Positions 47,301-57,503 of a stretch of 64,000 nucleotides of DNA are shown here, piece by piece. Origin of the DNA: Saccharina japonica (taxonomy: Eukaryota > Sar > Phaeophyceae > Laminariales > Laminariaceae); assembly GCA_008828725.1 (NCBI GenBank), contig MEHQ01004509.1, forward strand, positions 124,001-188,000, written 5' to 3'. The position numbers and the translations under genes are program-made. Positions within the stretch are counted from its first letter, which is position 1, and every line of letters begins with the position of its first letter. The notes beneath the pieces are model-generated. The model had not been told where the DNA came from and did no database searches. It worked only from the letters and a program-made list of their open reading frames with translations.

Positions 47301-50300
47301 GTTGCCCTGCCCGCCCCTTCCCCGCGGCCACCGCCACTGCTGCTGGCGGAGTGCGAACGCGCCCGATTATCTTGTTCGACCTCGAGATCATATCCTTTGC
47401 CGAGATGGGTTATCTTAACGCCTCTTCCCTCGTTCACTGCCGTTTCAGGGTTGTGCAACCCTGCCTCCGACGGCGGAAGGGGTTCGAAGCCACGTCTGTA
47501 TCCAGGCAAGGGGGTCACGAAGCACCACTGCCGCCGTGAATATGAGAAAATATACTATTCACTCTATGCATTACAGCGTTTTCCGACATCAGTTTTTTTT
47601 TGCTTTGCCGGTACTCCTCACTATTTCCCCCCTCCGCGGTGAATATTGACCGACCGCAGCAGACCTTTCCGAATTTTACGTGCCGTTGTAGAAGGTTGGC
47701 GATATATGACGACACGACCTGAAAGCAAATGCATGTTTAGCCAAAACCTGTTTCTGGGATATTTCGTTCATCACGGGCACACGCACAATGTGTGACACTC
47801 GTTTCTACTGTAGTGATGTAGATGGGGGAAAGAGTTCGACCAGACGTTACCCTGGGGCACGTTGGGTGTTAAGGTTCCGCACGACATTCGGTACGTCGGT
47901 ACTAAACGCGGACTTTGACGCCTCGACCGGAAGTGTAGTGTACTGGCCTACTCGTCGTGCCCATAGTAAGGGCAAGTGGTATTCGTTGACCTTAAAAAAA
48001 AACACGACGAACCACATTAGTTTAATCTCGTTCGTAGCCCCTAATGCATACCTGTCGTCACGCTTATGGATGTCCAAGGTCTCTTTGAGGAAGAAATATA
48101 CCAGAGGGAGGCCAACCAGGGCCAGGCTCGCCCCCAGGATATTCGGAAGCAAGTACGGGAACCTGGCTTGATTCGGAGGTCGGCAAATAGCACAGAGGGG
48201 AAACCCAAGAAGGCTAGTATTGAACCACACGCCAGCTTAGACTGTGCCCGCGGTTCAGGGGAGACATTATTCGCATTTGATTTGGACAAAGTCTGCCGTA
48301 GTATAAGATAAACGGACTACCAGTGTCGATCGTATACTTCTCGGTTGACAAACCACATTAATATTCAAAGAAACCAAATAGCCCGTTTCGCCTGTTTTGC
48401 GGCGCCGCAAATATTTGGCGAGGACAGGTGGGTCGACACGGCGAGTGACATGACCCAACGAAAACAGCCGTTGCTGCTAGAAAACACGTCCTAGGTTGTT
48501 TCAGACTCAGCAAATGTCTTTCACGGCGGCGTTGGTTTCGTTAGATAATTTATCCTGGGCGCTGGCAGGTGGAGGCCCTCGCCCGTGCGATTTGTCTTTG
48601 TCAGTGCAAATGGTGAGGTAGTAACGGTCTAGGCCAACCACTGTAACCACGAAGCACCCTAGTAGCAGAGGTGCAGAGCAAATACTCGCAGACGAAGCCA
48701 ACGTCGCAAGTATTGCATATAGATGAACACCAAACCGACGAAGAAGCGCTGACAACAACCCATGCTGCTGTAGACCGCACCTGGAGACCGTGGAAAGCAA
48801 CGCCTGTCGACGAAACACAACCGCTCGCGCGAGGATTACCTTCCGAACAGCCCCGACTCCGAAAACACGCTGGGGTAGTGATTCGCCGGTTCCGCCAGAA
48901 GGCCACCAAGGCCGGGCCCAATAACGAGTCCAATTGACCAACATCCTTGACGGCAAGAAAGGCACACGGAACAAGCAAAGGGGTGGCGAAGCGCATTACA
49001 GCGGTTTTAGACAACACGTGTAGGATGTAAGCAGCAACATGCAGGCGACAATTGTACGGCGTTAAGGACAACAGGTGGCAGGGGCCAAATACCAATTGTG
49101 CGGTAGAAGACAAGGTTCCCCATTACAAAAGGATCTGGAAGAGGAGGAAGGGGTAAGCGCAGCCTAGCCTTACTTTAGGTTGACGGTATCCAACTAAGTT
49201 GTATTCATTGCAGCTTCGTATCGGTCTTCAAAACTAGAAAACTCCAAGAGTCGATGCGGTGGAGTGCGTCGGCACGAAGATCTCTACAACGTATCTGGCA
49301 TTGCTGAGCCCTGCATACCCCAGTCGAAAGTGGCTACAGTCCTACAACGCACTGCGTTAGCTCAAGGATTTGTGTAGCGTGGCGCTGTAGTAGTTAACAC
49401 CTCGGATAAGGTAACACTCAACGTTCCACATCGATGTCAGGGCTCAGCGGATTATGATTTAAACTTTACGTTACTATGTTACCTGATTTATAGATATTGT
49501 GGTAACATGGTGCAGTAGTACTACGTTACGATATTGGCGGGTGATTCCAAACAAAATGTTACTGTGTTAGCTAGATTCCGTACTGGCAACAGCATAATGT
49601 TAATGCGTTATAGTATGTGGTTCGTTACGAGTAACATGCCGCTAGGATGTTAGCTGAAATAATAATCGCATCGTAACGCACGTGGTGTAAATGACAGACA
49701 TGATCGATAAAACGCTGACACTGTGTTAACATGTCAGTTCGTATGCGGAATATGTAGCAGTAACATAGGTTAACAGATAACATACATCCCCAATCAAACA
49801 TCAATAACATCTTACTGCTGTATTAGCTCGTACGTGCGAGTATGCACATTTAGTTGTAACACGTTATAGATGAATAACGTACTGGGTGCGTTTCCAAACA
49901 TATTTGGAGGATTTATATTTGCAGGTATCCCTTCTAAAATATGGAAGCGTTTTTTACCGGGAATGCTATGGTATCCTCCTTTCCCGGGGATGATATGTTA
50001 TCCTCCCCTCCCGGGATCTTGTTGTAGGTGTCCCCGTGTGCAAGAGGGCATATTAAAATCCAGTAAAAAGGGGGACAGTACGTTACTCCGCAACCTCGCT
50101 TGAAGTGGAACACTGGTTACACGTTACGTACCCAAGAGTCCGAAACGGCAACACAGCAACATAAAGTTACAGCAATGACAGATCTAACCGGAACGTAGTA
50201 ACGTAGTGCTACGTCCAGTTGTCGTTAATTATAACGTTTTAACGTAACGTACAGTCAATCCGCCAATGCGAGTATAATGTTACTCACTGCTCAGCATTTA

Positions 50301-52257
50301 GGTGACATATTAGCATAGTGTGAGATCTCGGCCAGCTTTGAACGCAACATAACTAACTTACGTTAAGTGTTACGCTATCCGACCATATGGAAGAATAACG
50401 CGGGCTCGAGAAACGTTCGAATAACATAGTGGTAGTCTTACAGAAAACACAATAAATGATATTAACGTTATGTTAGGGCGTTGCGCCTAATAACGCTGAT
50501 CTGAACTATGACACAATGTTAGGGACTTAAACCTAGAGCCTCCTACATAATAATACGATGTTAGGAAGTTAGCTAATTGGCGGATTGGGATCACAGTGCA
50601 TCCTAGGTTAATAACGTACAAGCCTGGGCAAATCTAAACACTGTGTTACGATGTTAGTACGCGTACCTCTCAGAGCTCAACAGTCGCCGCCCACATCGAG
50701 AAGAAACACGTCGTTAAGGCTTTGAAATGTTCGCTGGTAAGCATCTAACGCTATGTTACCATGGTACGCAATCGTCCCTCCACTGCTAACGCTATGTTAG
50801 GACGTTAGCATGACGCTGCGTTAGCCCCCATAACGTATAAAAGTGTTATCCGAGTGTTACGTTATCCGAGGTGTGTAAGTCACAAGTCTGGCCGTGAACA
50901 TATTACGTGGCGGCCTGTTTTTCCCGCTGTTAGCTGACCCAGATAGAGGTAGAAACTCCTCTGAATGTAGCTCTTCGACCATATCACCTGTGACAAAGCT
51001 CATGCCGACCATCTCATGCTCCCTTCCGCACACCTCGGATATCATAGTCTTGGATACGCCCAGCAGGCCGTTCATGGCTCCAAGAAGAAACCTATATCGA
51101 CGTAATGATGGAGGAAGTCGTCCAAAAGGAGCGATGGATGAAGACAAATTCGGTGTTATTGCATGTGTCTAGCAGCACGTACAGTTTGTTGGCGAACTAC
51201 TGCTCATACTCAAACACATGTGCTGCTGTAGTGAGATGACTACGTCGACGACGGTGGAAGCGCAGCAGTTGTAGTGATTAGTTATGGATGAATAGCAGAA
51301 TGGTCAATGGAATTGAAAACGCAATGTTATGTTCGCTTGCACTGCGATCTGTGCTATCGGACTTTGACCGATCAGAGAATGGGAGATACATTGATGCTCG
51401 GCCCAATGGGAACAAAATCCATGGACGTGACGAGGTAAACCCTGCTGAAGCATAGATACCCCACCCTCACCTGCAAGCAACGGCCCACGCAAATGTGGTC
51501 GACAAGCCGAAAGCGACCGACAGGAACGCTATAGAGCACAGCCCCGTGTACATGACCGGCAGTCGACCGTAGCGATCCCCGACGAGCCCCCAGAAATACG
51601 AGCTCCCGAAGCGCCCGACCATGAAGGCCGAGGACAGGTAACCGGCGTAAAACCCTGTGTGAACATTTTCACGTTGGTGGACATGCATCATCAGGAGTAA
51701 TAGCAGGACTAACGGGGTTCTACGAGTATTAGTTGTCAGAGGAACTACAGGAGCGTTGATATATAACAGTATTGAAAAGAAGGCAAACATTAGACCTGGG
51801 AGGAAGCAAGCGAGACCAAAGCCACTGGAGTAATTGCTATCGGGGATGATTTACGTAACATTAAAATTAAATCGATGCAGACGGCATCGCACTCATATTA
51901 TCAAGTCAAGATTGCAAGAGTCACTTGCGCCCTTCAAGCTAAGGCAGCCAGCAGCCAGAAGTAAGCGTGGTGGTAACTGGCATCTTCAGAAATTTAACTA
52001 TTAATAGCAACTTATGGAACGGTTTCCGTATACGGTAAATGCAATATCATGCTAAAAGAACGCATGAGCTTACCGGCCTCATCCTTATCGTCGGTGGCCC
52101 CCAGATGTTGCACCATGTAGCCCACGTAGGGAAACAGACTGCTGAGGGCGTACGAATGGGCCACAAGGCCTATCGCAATTGCCACCATAGGCGGCCACGG
52201 AAAAACCGTCCCCATGCCCGTTCGCTCGGGTTGGGTAGGGTGAGCGGGTTTACGCAT
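41045..52257 (-). CDS. Major facilitator (ZIFL/DHA1-type) transporter, 9 exons
   Basis: Exons in transcript order: 52257-52074, 51654-51471, 51091-50988, 48945-48840, 48162-48052, 47495-46946, 46664-46569, 45661-45440, 41377-41045. The total is 1890 nt, 629 aa, and every GT-AG junction keeps frame. Family signs are TM1 ending in SSLFPYVGYMV, then GFYAGYLSSAFMVGRF, MFS motif A (GLVGDRYGR), an antiporter-like GLVIGPGLGG, FPYLLP before TM6, EVYPLWA in TM7, and NNAVDPSQRSTVNGI before TM11-12. These match plant zinc-induced-facilitator-like proteins, proton-coupled carriers of metals, chelators, potassium or auxin. The substrate here is unknown. A ~180-residue hydrophilic loop between TM6 and TM7 is long for the family. 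An in-frame upstream Met at 52539 would add 94 residues; I prefer 52257 because it sits closer to TM1. Confidence 0.88.
41735..42170. repeat. ~35 bp minisatellite (acccgtacccggaacttctgt...), array 1
   Basis: Repeats of (t)acccgtacccggaacttctgt(a/g)agttctgtacg.ca with interspersed caatacccggggta segments. Sits in MFS intron 8. Confidence 0.9.
43690..44190. repeat. ~35 bp minisatellite, array 2
   Basis: Same unit and orientation as 41735-42170, about a dozen copies. A short block at 42812-42905 repeats part of 41910-42000, linking the arrays. Confidence 0.9.
44544..44880 (-). pseudogene. Decayed coding frame inside MFS intron 8
   Basis: After a splice-like tgttttcag the minus strand reads RTYNEFKWDRAPSVIIPAQM, hits one TAA, then stays in the same frame through SLGNANAFHAGQINKIISAI and CCMQFLDVSLRCL to a stop at 44544. 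The continuity across one stop suggests a decayed protein-coding copy. Family not recognised; a retroelement or gene fragment is possible. Confidence 0.4.
45440..45661 (-). CDS. MFS gene exon 8 (TM8-TM10)
   Basis: 74 codons, phase 0 at both ends, acceptor GCGATAG, donor GCG|GTGGGT. Codes MFQLLIYPRILKRVG, AIPTLLAYPFLRRL and a Leu-rich helix ending LFLTNIASNA. The order matches TM8-TM10 of the family. Confidence 0.9.
46569..46664 (-). CDS. MFS gene exon 7 (TM7)
   Basis: 32 codons, phase 0 at both ends, acceptor AATTTCAG, donor CAG|GTAATG. Codes FASIGSQEVYPLWAIS and a Gly-Leu-Asp-Trp segment before KQVGQ, matching the ZIFL 'F-D-E-(I/V)-(F/Y)-P-L-W-A' helix. Confidence 0.9.
46946..47495 (-). CDS. 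MFS gene exon 6 (long central loop and start of TM7)
   Basis: Acceptor GATACAG|A fits the phase-2 donor of exon 5. The first ~150 residues are hydrophilic, Gly/Arg/Ser/Glu-rich and low in complexity, the cytoplasmic loop between the two six-helix halves. The end (KRIRTILFVYALFS) begins TM7. Donor TCG|GTAAGA, phase 0. The loop is far longer than in plant relatives. The acceptor could be further inside, but phase supports this one. Confidence 0.75.
48052..48162 (-). CDS. MFS gene exon 5 (TM6)
   Basis: Acceptor AAGCCAG|G. Codes FPYLLPNILGASLALVGLP, then a Tyr-Phe-Phe-rich stretch and KETLDIHKRDD. 'FPYLLP' and 'ETL' are the usual TM6 landmarks. Donor AG|GTATGC, phase 2. Confidence 0.9.
48840..48945 (-). 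CDS. MFS gene exon 4 (TM5, antiporter-like motif)
   Basis: Acceptor TCAAG|GA. Codes CWSIGLVIGPGLGGLLAEP, the GxxxGPxxGG signature of proton-coupled DHA carriers, then NHYPSVFSESGLFG. Donor GGAAG|GTAATC, phase 2. The correct frame is not the longest open frame here; it was found from the motif and confirmed by splice phase. Confidence 0.9.
49380..50870. repeat. AACGTTA/GTTAG-rich simple-pattern tract in MFS intron 3
   Basis: Words such as taacgt, gttac, acgttag and ctatgtta recur every 10-40 bp over about 1.5 kb without a fixed period. At 49950-50075 is a separate block of cc(t)cccggga repeats. Confidence 0.65.
50988..51091 (-). CDS. MFS gene exon 3 (TM4 and loop)
   Basis: Acceptor ATATAG|G. 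Codes RFLLGAMNGLLGVSKTMISE, the conserved ZIFL 'R-F-L-G...NG' helix, then REHEMVGMSFVTG. Donor ACAG|GTGATA, phase 1. Confidence 0.92.
51471..51654 (-). CDS. MFS gene exon 2 (TM2-TM3, motif A)
   Basis: Acceptor CACAG|GG TTT TAC. Codes GFYAGYLSSAFMVGRFGSS, the cytoplasmic motif A (GLVGDRYGR) and TM3. Ends at TGCAG|GTGAGG in phase 2. Motif A is the diagnostic MFS loop between TM2 and TM3. Confidence 0.92.
52074..52257 (-). CDS. MFS gene exon 1 (N-terminus and TM1)
   Basis: Starts MRKPAHPTQPERTG before a hydrophobic TM1 with Ser-Ser-Leu-Phe-Pro, the usual TM1 end of ZIFL carriers. Donor GCCG|GTAAGC, phase 1. The open frame continues upstream to a Met at 52539 and includes a hydrophobic stretch. 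Met 52215 is another possible start. Confidence 0.8.
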
Positions 52258-53089
52258 GCGCCGAAGCTGTAGGAGCTGTACCGGCGACGATTCGAGGAGG
52301 CGTGTCACGATCCGTCCCGTCGCATGTGCAGCTGGGCCACCGAAGAAGTTCGCAAGCGCCGGCAGTTGGACGGAACACAACAGATATGAGATCATTAGAA
52401 AAGCCAGGCCCAATTCCGTTGCATGGGAAAACGTTGGTGGTCTTACAAGCAACGTGTTAGCTCTGGAGCGTGTGAGTGGTTGGGCTAGGTATGCCGCACG
52501 TATTGCACAATTCACAGGCGCACCCGCACGTGGATACACGCAGTAATAGCACAGCCGTACATGAACAAAAGCTGTCTGTAGCGAATACAGGTATGGATGG
52601 GCCTGCTGCGCGCTTCATAGTGTAACGTCATAGACTATGAGCGGCCTACTCGTATCAGAACTGCAGTGTTACTGCTGCTTGCTGCTGCATAAGAAGTAGT
52701 GCTTGCTACTGATTACGTCTGCTTCGGTTCGTGTGCCGGCACATTTATACGTACGTATAGCGGGTATCTATCTAGTAAATATGATGCCCAAAAATCAATA
52801 ACTTAAGCGAGTGATCTTGAATGCCCGATTTATCATAGCAACTTAGAGTGAAGCTAATACATTGTTTTTTTTCCAACTGTACACACATTCAAAACGCGTG
52901 CTTCTCCCTACGCCGGCATGCCCGGTACCGTTTTGTTAGGTTGCAGGTTGGCATACTGTAGTACAACTTGTAGTTGAGGCGTGTTTGTCATCGTCGCCAC
53001 AACGATTCGCCGCTGCTGTAGTGCAGCAGTGCGGTTGCTACTTTTAATCTTTACTGAGATTGTATCGTTCATCATCCCTTTGATACCGT

Positions 53090-53780
53090 ATAACACGGAA
53101 GAACCCCCCCCCCCCCTAGATAACACCCCCCCACATAGGAACACCCGGTGATATATAGTTTACTTCGTTCTTTTACCTTCACTCTGTCACCGGGGGTGAG
53201 TTAAATAACACACCCCCTACGTATGTACGCATGAAAACAGTGTCAAACTCCACAATTCTGACACCCCCTGGTGGGTGGATACCATCCACAGTTCACAGTC
53301 AACCTGCGCCGGTGTGGACACCGGCAAGGAGACAACTGTTGCGCTCCCTCACAGTGGGCCAAACGAGTCTGCGGCTTCCACCCTACCTGTAGCTACTGCT
53401 GCCGCGCCTCGGGCGACGATCATACCGTTTTTCTCTGGGACCAGCGCGCTTACCGGTACTGGCACTAAAGTTATCACGTCTCCTATGCCCCCCGTGTCCA
53501 CAGTATATACCGTTATCACACCCTCTCATCACCACACACCCTGAATCTGGCCGGGGTCTGTTAACTCTCCTTATAAAAAAATAATGCCGTTAGCACACAT
53601 TCTCGTTGTCACACCTCCTGGTTACTACACCCCGTAGCTGCAGGGCTCTCGCGCATAGTGTTTATCACTGGGGATGCGATAGATAGGAACCCCCCCCCAT
53701 TACAGCACAACCGGTGTTACTATTTTTGAATGTCAAAATATTATCACCGGGGTGTGCTTTCTTCCGTGTTATACAGTACT
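53090..53780. repeat. TAACACCCCC / GTTATCACC imperfect repeat region
   Basis: Motifs of the type (g)ttatcac(c)ccc and taacaccccc recur about ten times with 13- and 9-base C runs at 53107-53119 and 53690-53698. Open frames here are C/P/T-rich and not convincing. Confidence 0.6.
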
Positions 53781-54063
53781 CGTATAATATGATGATACAT
53801 ACGTCGCCTTCGGTCGCCGCGTTCGACAGAAGCGTCACTCATATCGAACGGACAGGGCATCTGAAGGACCCTAAATATAATCTCCATCCTCCTCGTCTCG
53901 TGTTCAAAGTCGTCCCAAGTTCGCGAAGCTTGGTAATGTTGAATGGGCTACTCACCAGGTACCAGAAGTCGTCCTGGGAAAAGCAAACACGTTTATTCCG
54001 CCGCATAACACCAGTATCAGGTACCAGAGAGCAGCAACAACCATCCTCAGGTCAAGAACCACT

Positions 54064-54191
54064 ACCACCACCACCACCAACACCATCAACACCACCAACA
54101 CCACCACCAGCTCAGCGCCAGCAACAGCAGAAGCTTGTCGCTTGTGGTGGTGGAGGTTGTGGTGGTTGTTTCTGGCTGTGGTGGTGGTGGC
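54064..54191. repeat. CCA/TGG repeat hairpin
   Basis: A (CCA)n tract (54064-54110) is followed by a complementary (GGT)n tract (54141-54191), which can fold into a long hairpin. The overlapping Pro-rich then Gly/Trp-rich frame is a by-product. Confidence 0.85.
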
Positions 54192-54584
54192 GTGTGATCA
54201 CCGAGAAAAGACAGGTACCTGGTACTAGGTACCAGGACCAGGTACTAGGTACCAGAGATCAGCGGTATCGTCATGTAGTAGTTTGGGCGTGGAAGGCCGG
54301 TAAATACCTCGACATAGATAATTGGTCCATTTTTGTATTACTTGGAGGGCATTCATGATCGGGGTAATTATAAGAATGGAAGAACAATGATGCCGTCCTG
54401 GGCTAGATGTCATCAGGGCTCTAGGACAAAGCTCATTTTCTCCAACCCGTGATTCTACGTGAAAGGGGGTAACACCCAGGGTATGCTTAATTTACATACC
54501 TGTACGGATACCCTGTGTCTCACCCTGTCGTTTAACAATATGGCGTCATAGGAAGTACGATTACGGCCCACTGCTTATACGACC

Positions 54585-56410
54585 TTGGATCACGCAACTT
54601 TGTCACTCGACGGCTTCTTGCCCCCTTGGCGCCATGCGCACGGTGCACATGCTCAAACGGTTCTTCTAGTGGATCGTTATGAATGTATGCACCCAGCCAT
54701 GGCTCCGTCACTACCTACAATGCCAAGCACGGAAAACCCCATGGCTGACTGTCCGCTAGCCACTCATCCCCATGCCTCCGCCAGAAGACCCCGGCATCGC
54801 CATCAGCGTCAATTAGATTGGCCCCCTTCCGGTCACGCCACGGGGTAACTCCTTCATCTTGCTCAACACCAACCGCTGCAGTCGTCTGGCCTATATGTTT
54901 GTCGTCACTGAGGCAGACTTCACCGCGGATAGCACGGCCAACATCTGGGGCAACAAATATACCCCCCTCTGGGTGTACCCACGCACCATACGCTCGTGAA
55001 TTCGCCTCCCGTTGTGCTCCATGCTTTCACAAGCTGGCTATCGGAGTTTGGAAGTGCGCAAGCTTACGACAAGCTCCTACCATACTAGCGGTAACGGAGG
55101 TGTTGAGGGCATGAACCACTATGGCCCGAACGCTGGCTATGGCGGTCAACGAAAGTGAAGACGACTGGGATGTACACCTCCTTCACTCCAAACTCGTGTA
55201 CAACAGTTCGGTCAGCGCAGCAACGGGCTTGGTCCCCAACGACGCGCACATGGGTGGACCTTCACGTCTACCCCTAACGGTTTTCGTCCGTACCGGAGTC
55301 GCGGGACACTAGAGTTTGGACCGCGACCCCTTGGCCTATTGCAACTTGGCTACCGACCGACAGCAGCGAGCGACCGACATTGTTCGCAGACACCATTCCC
55401 TCACGGTTTCCCGCGTCAACCGCCGGAAGTCCGCCCTCGCCGACGCGCTGCACTCGGTCCCCCTTGTCGCCGTGGAAAGTTGGGCATGGGTGTACAACTC
55501 AGCTTCCACCATTCGCCAGGGCGTGAAGGCCAACACGGACGATAAGGTGTTGAAGGTCAAACTTGCGCGCAACCGAACGGGACCCTACTTTGGCGTAGCA
55601 TTTGGACCCTGCTCCTGCGCCGATACCCCAGACGGATTTCCGCTCGGCGAGAACTTGCTGTACTTAAACCTCCCTCCTGACCTACTCGGTTCGGATGCTC
55701 GTCGACGTATGGCAACAACGCGCCGCAAGCCCTGTAACAGCTTCCACGACTGCAGCGACATGTCCAAATATTTACAGACGAGTCTGACGCAGTATGATCT
55801 CAACAACTTTTCCACGATATCCCCTCCTTACTACGTCACTCAAGACGACGTATCGGCTCTACTCCGACGCCTTCAAGTGGCGAAAATCACTGGTCGTCAG
55901 TCGGTCCGGGAGCGTGGTGGAGTTATCGCCGTGATGTACACGACACATTGGGTGGGTCTCTCCGAACCGTCCTGGGAGCGGAAAATTAACCTCGAACTCT
56001 CTCGCCGCCACTTTGTGGGTTTTTGCGCCGGCACTCCGGACCAAAACCACCAAATCAACCGCCTTTATTACCGGATGCGTATTGGGGTTGCACAGCGCGA
56101 GCTTTCTCGGATCAACGATGAACATGGCTTGTCGTCTGGATACGCCTACGTCCCACACGCGGAATGGCTTAGACGCTACCACGACACAGGGCTCCCGAAG
56201 GGCGCTCACTTTAGTTACATGGGCGACGATGCTTAGTGGTGGCTCGGAAAAATCAGCGCGAGGACGACTGCGGATGGCGTTGAGATTGTCCGACGTTTGG
56301 ACGACCCGGGGCCAGTCAAAACTCCTCTCCTTCCAGAGCACTACACGACTTCAACGGGCGGCCGTGCGTGGTGTTTCGTGTCTCCAAGTCAACACAGCCT
56401 GCGCGCTTCC
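54585..56410 (+). pseudogene. Decayed Ty3/gypsy-type integrase with C-terminal tail
   Basis: Fragments of an integrase core appear in shifting frames: AYMFVVTEADFTADSTANIW near 54890, then SSYHTSGNGGVEGMNH near 55075-55118, which corresponds to the YHPQGNGxVERxNR block at the third catalytic residue. The frame then continues as MARTLAMAVNESEDDWDVHL, VYNSSVSAATGLVPNDAHMG (55121-55312), a stop, and a 306-codon frame 55316-56236 with a GPYFG core of the integrase C-terminal (GPY/F) domain, and THWVGLSEPSWE like a chromo/Tudor-type tail. After one more in-frame stop at 56234-56236 it reads on as WWLGKIS. No LTRs, reverse transcriptase or gag were found adjacent in the expected order. Confidence 0.75.
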
Positions 56411-56463
56411 TGCAGGGATTCAACGTAACGTAGATATATTTCGAGGGTTGGCCGTGGTTAGCT

Positions 56464-56567
56464 GACTTCCGTGCCGCCCCCGCACTCGATAGCTTGCCGC
56501 TTCTATGGGTTTTTGGACTTCCGTGCCGCCCCCGCACTCGATAGCTTGCCGCTTCTATGGGTTTTTG
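56464..56567. repeat. Exact 52 bp tandem duplication
   Basis: gacttccgtgccgcccccgc...tatgggtttttg occurs twice head to tail with no mismatch (56464-56515, 56516-56567), just after the end of the integrase remnant. Confidence 0.95.
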
Positions 56568-56681
56568 GGCTGGCAGGGTTTTCCTCAAGGTATTATCTTA
56601 GGGCTTGCCTGCGCTGTTGATGTGGGTTCGATATTAGGTTTTATTAGTTTCTTTATTATTTCGTCCTCCCCCGCCAGAGCC

Positions 56682-56708
56682 GGGGGGGGGGGGGGGGGGG
56701 GGGGGGGG
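56682..56708 (+). repeat. 27-base poly-G tract
   Basis: An uninterrupted run of 27 G follows cgccagagcc. The same cgccagagccggggggggg sequence recurs at 57224-57243 with 10 G. Potential G-quadruplex. Confidence 0.9.
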
Positions 56709-57503
56709 TGTACTCATGTTGTGCACGGCCGTAGTCATATGACCATAGACCCTCGCATCCCTACAATGCCGGGACGGAGCGCGTTGGGTTTTCACCAACC
56801 AGGCAGACATTGCTTGCACCAAGCGCGAAACGCCGTGAGGTATTGGGCGAGTCGCATGGAGGGTGAGCTGCATCCTGCTAAGAACCGCCTCTGAGGCGGA
56901 CTTGCATATGGACGACAGCTTCAATGAGTTAATTTAATTTCTGGTGTGGCTACTTCCGGAGACAGCAATGGGTTTTACTATGTAACTGCCTCGCGGACGC
57001 CTTACCATATTAACACTACGTGATACGACCATTCCCCTTGTGCGGAACAAAGATTCTCCACCCCGCACAAATGATCTACTCGACCGCCAGCTTTGGTGAC
57101 CGCCAAAAAAAAATAACAAAAAAAAACGGCACCCTGGTTGTCTAGCTCCACGCAGCGAGTGGCGTGTTTTACAGCGTCGTTGCCAACCGACGCCAACCCA
57201 ACCTATAAATATATCATACCGGTACGCCAGAGCCGGGGGGGGGACGGTCAGAGTATCATGCCTACTTGTACTGAGGCACAAGACTGCTTTGCTGTTTTTT
57301 ATCTTTGTTATTCTTCAGTAAGGCACTCGCCCCCCCCCTCGGGTGGCTGTCGGTAGTTCCCGCGGTGTTAGCTGTTCTCTTCTCGTTCCCCCGCCCCCTC
57401 GTCTTGCTGGCGGCTCGCGGAATGTCGTTGATGGTGGCTTCCATCACAGCGCCTGCGTTTTCGATCGATTGATGTTATTTCTCCTTTTGAAGACGTTTTT
57501 GAT

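Noticed and set aside
47231..47642. Plus-strand frames over 46.9-47.6 kb
   Set aside because: Antisense to MFS exon 6, which has matched splice phases and joins the transporter's helices.
53714..54358. 214-codon plus frame with Pro-rich then Gly/Trp-rich segments
   Set aside because: The biased parts come from the CCA/TGG hairpin and ggtacc repeats; the remainder has no recognised domain.
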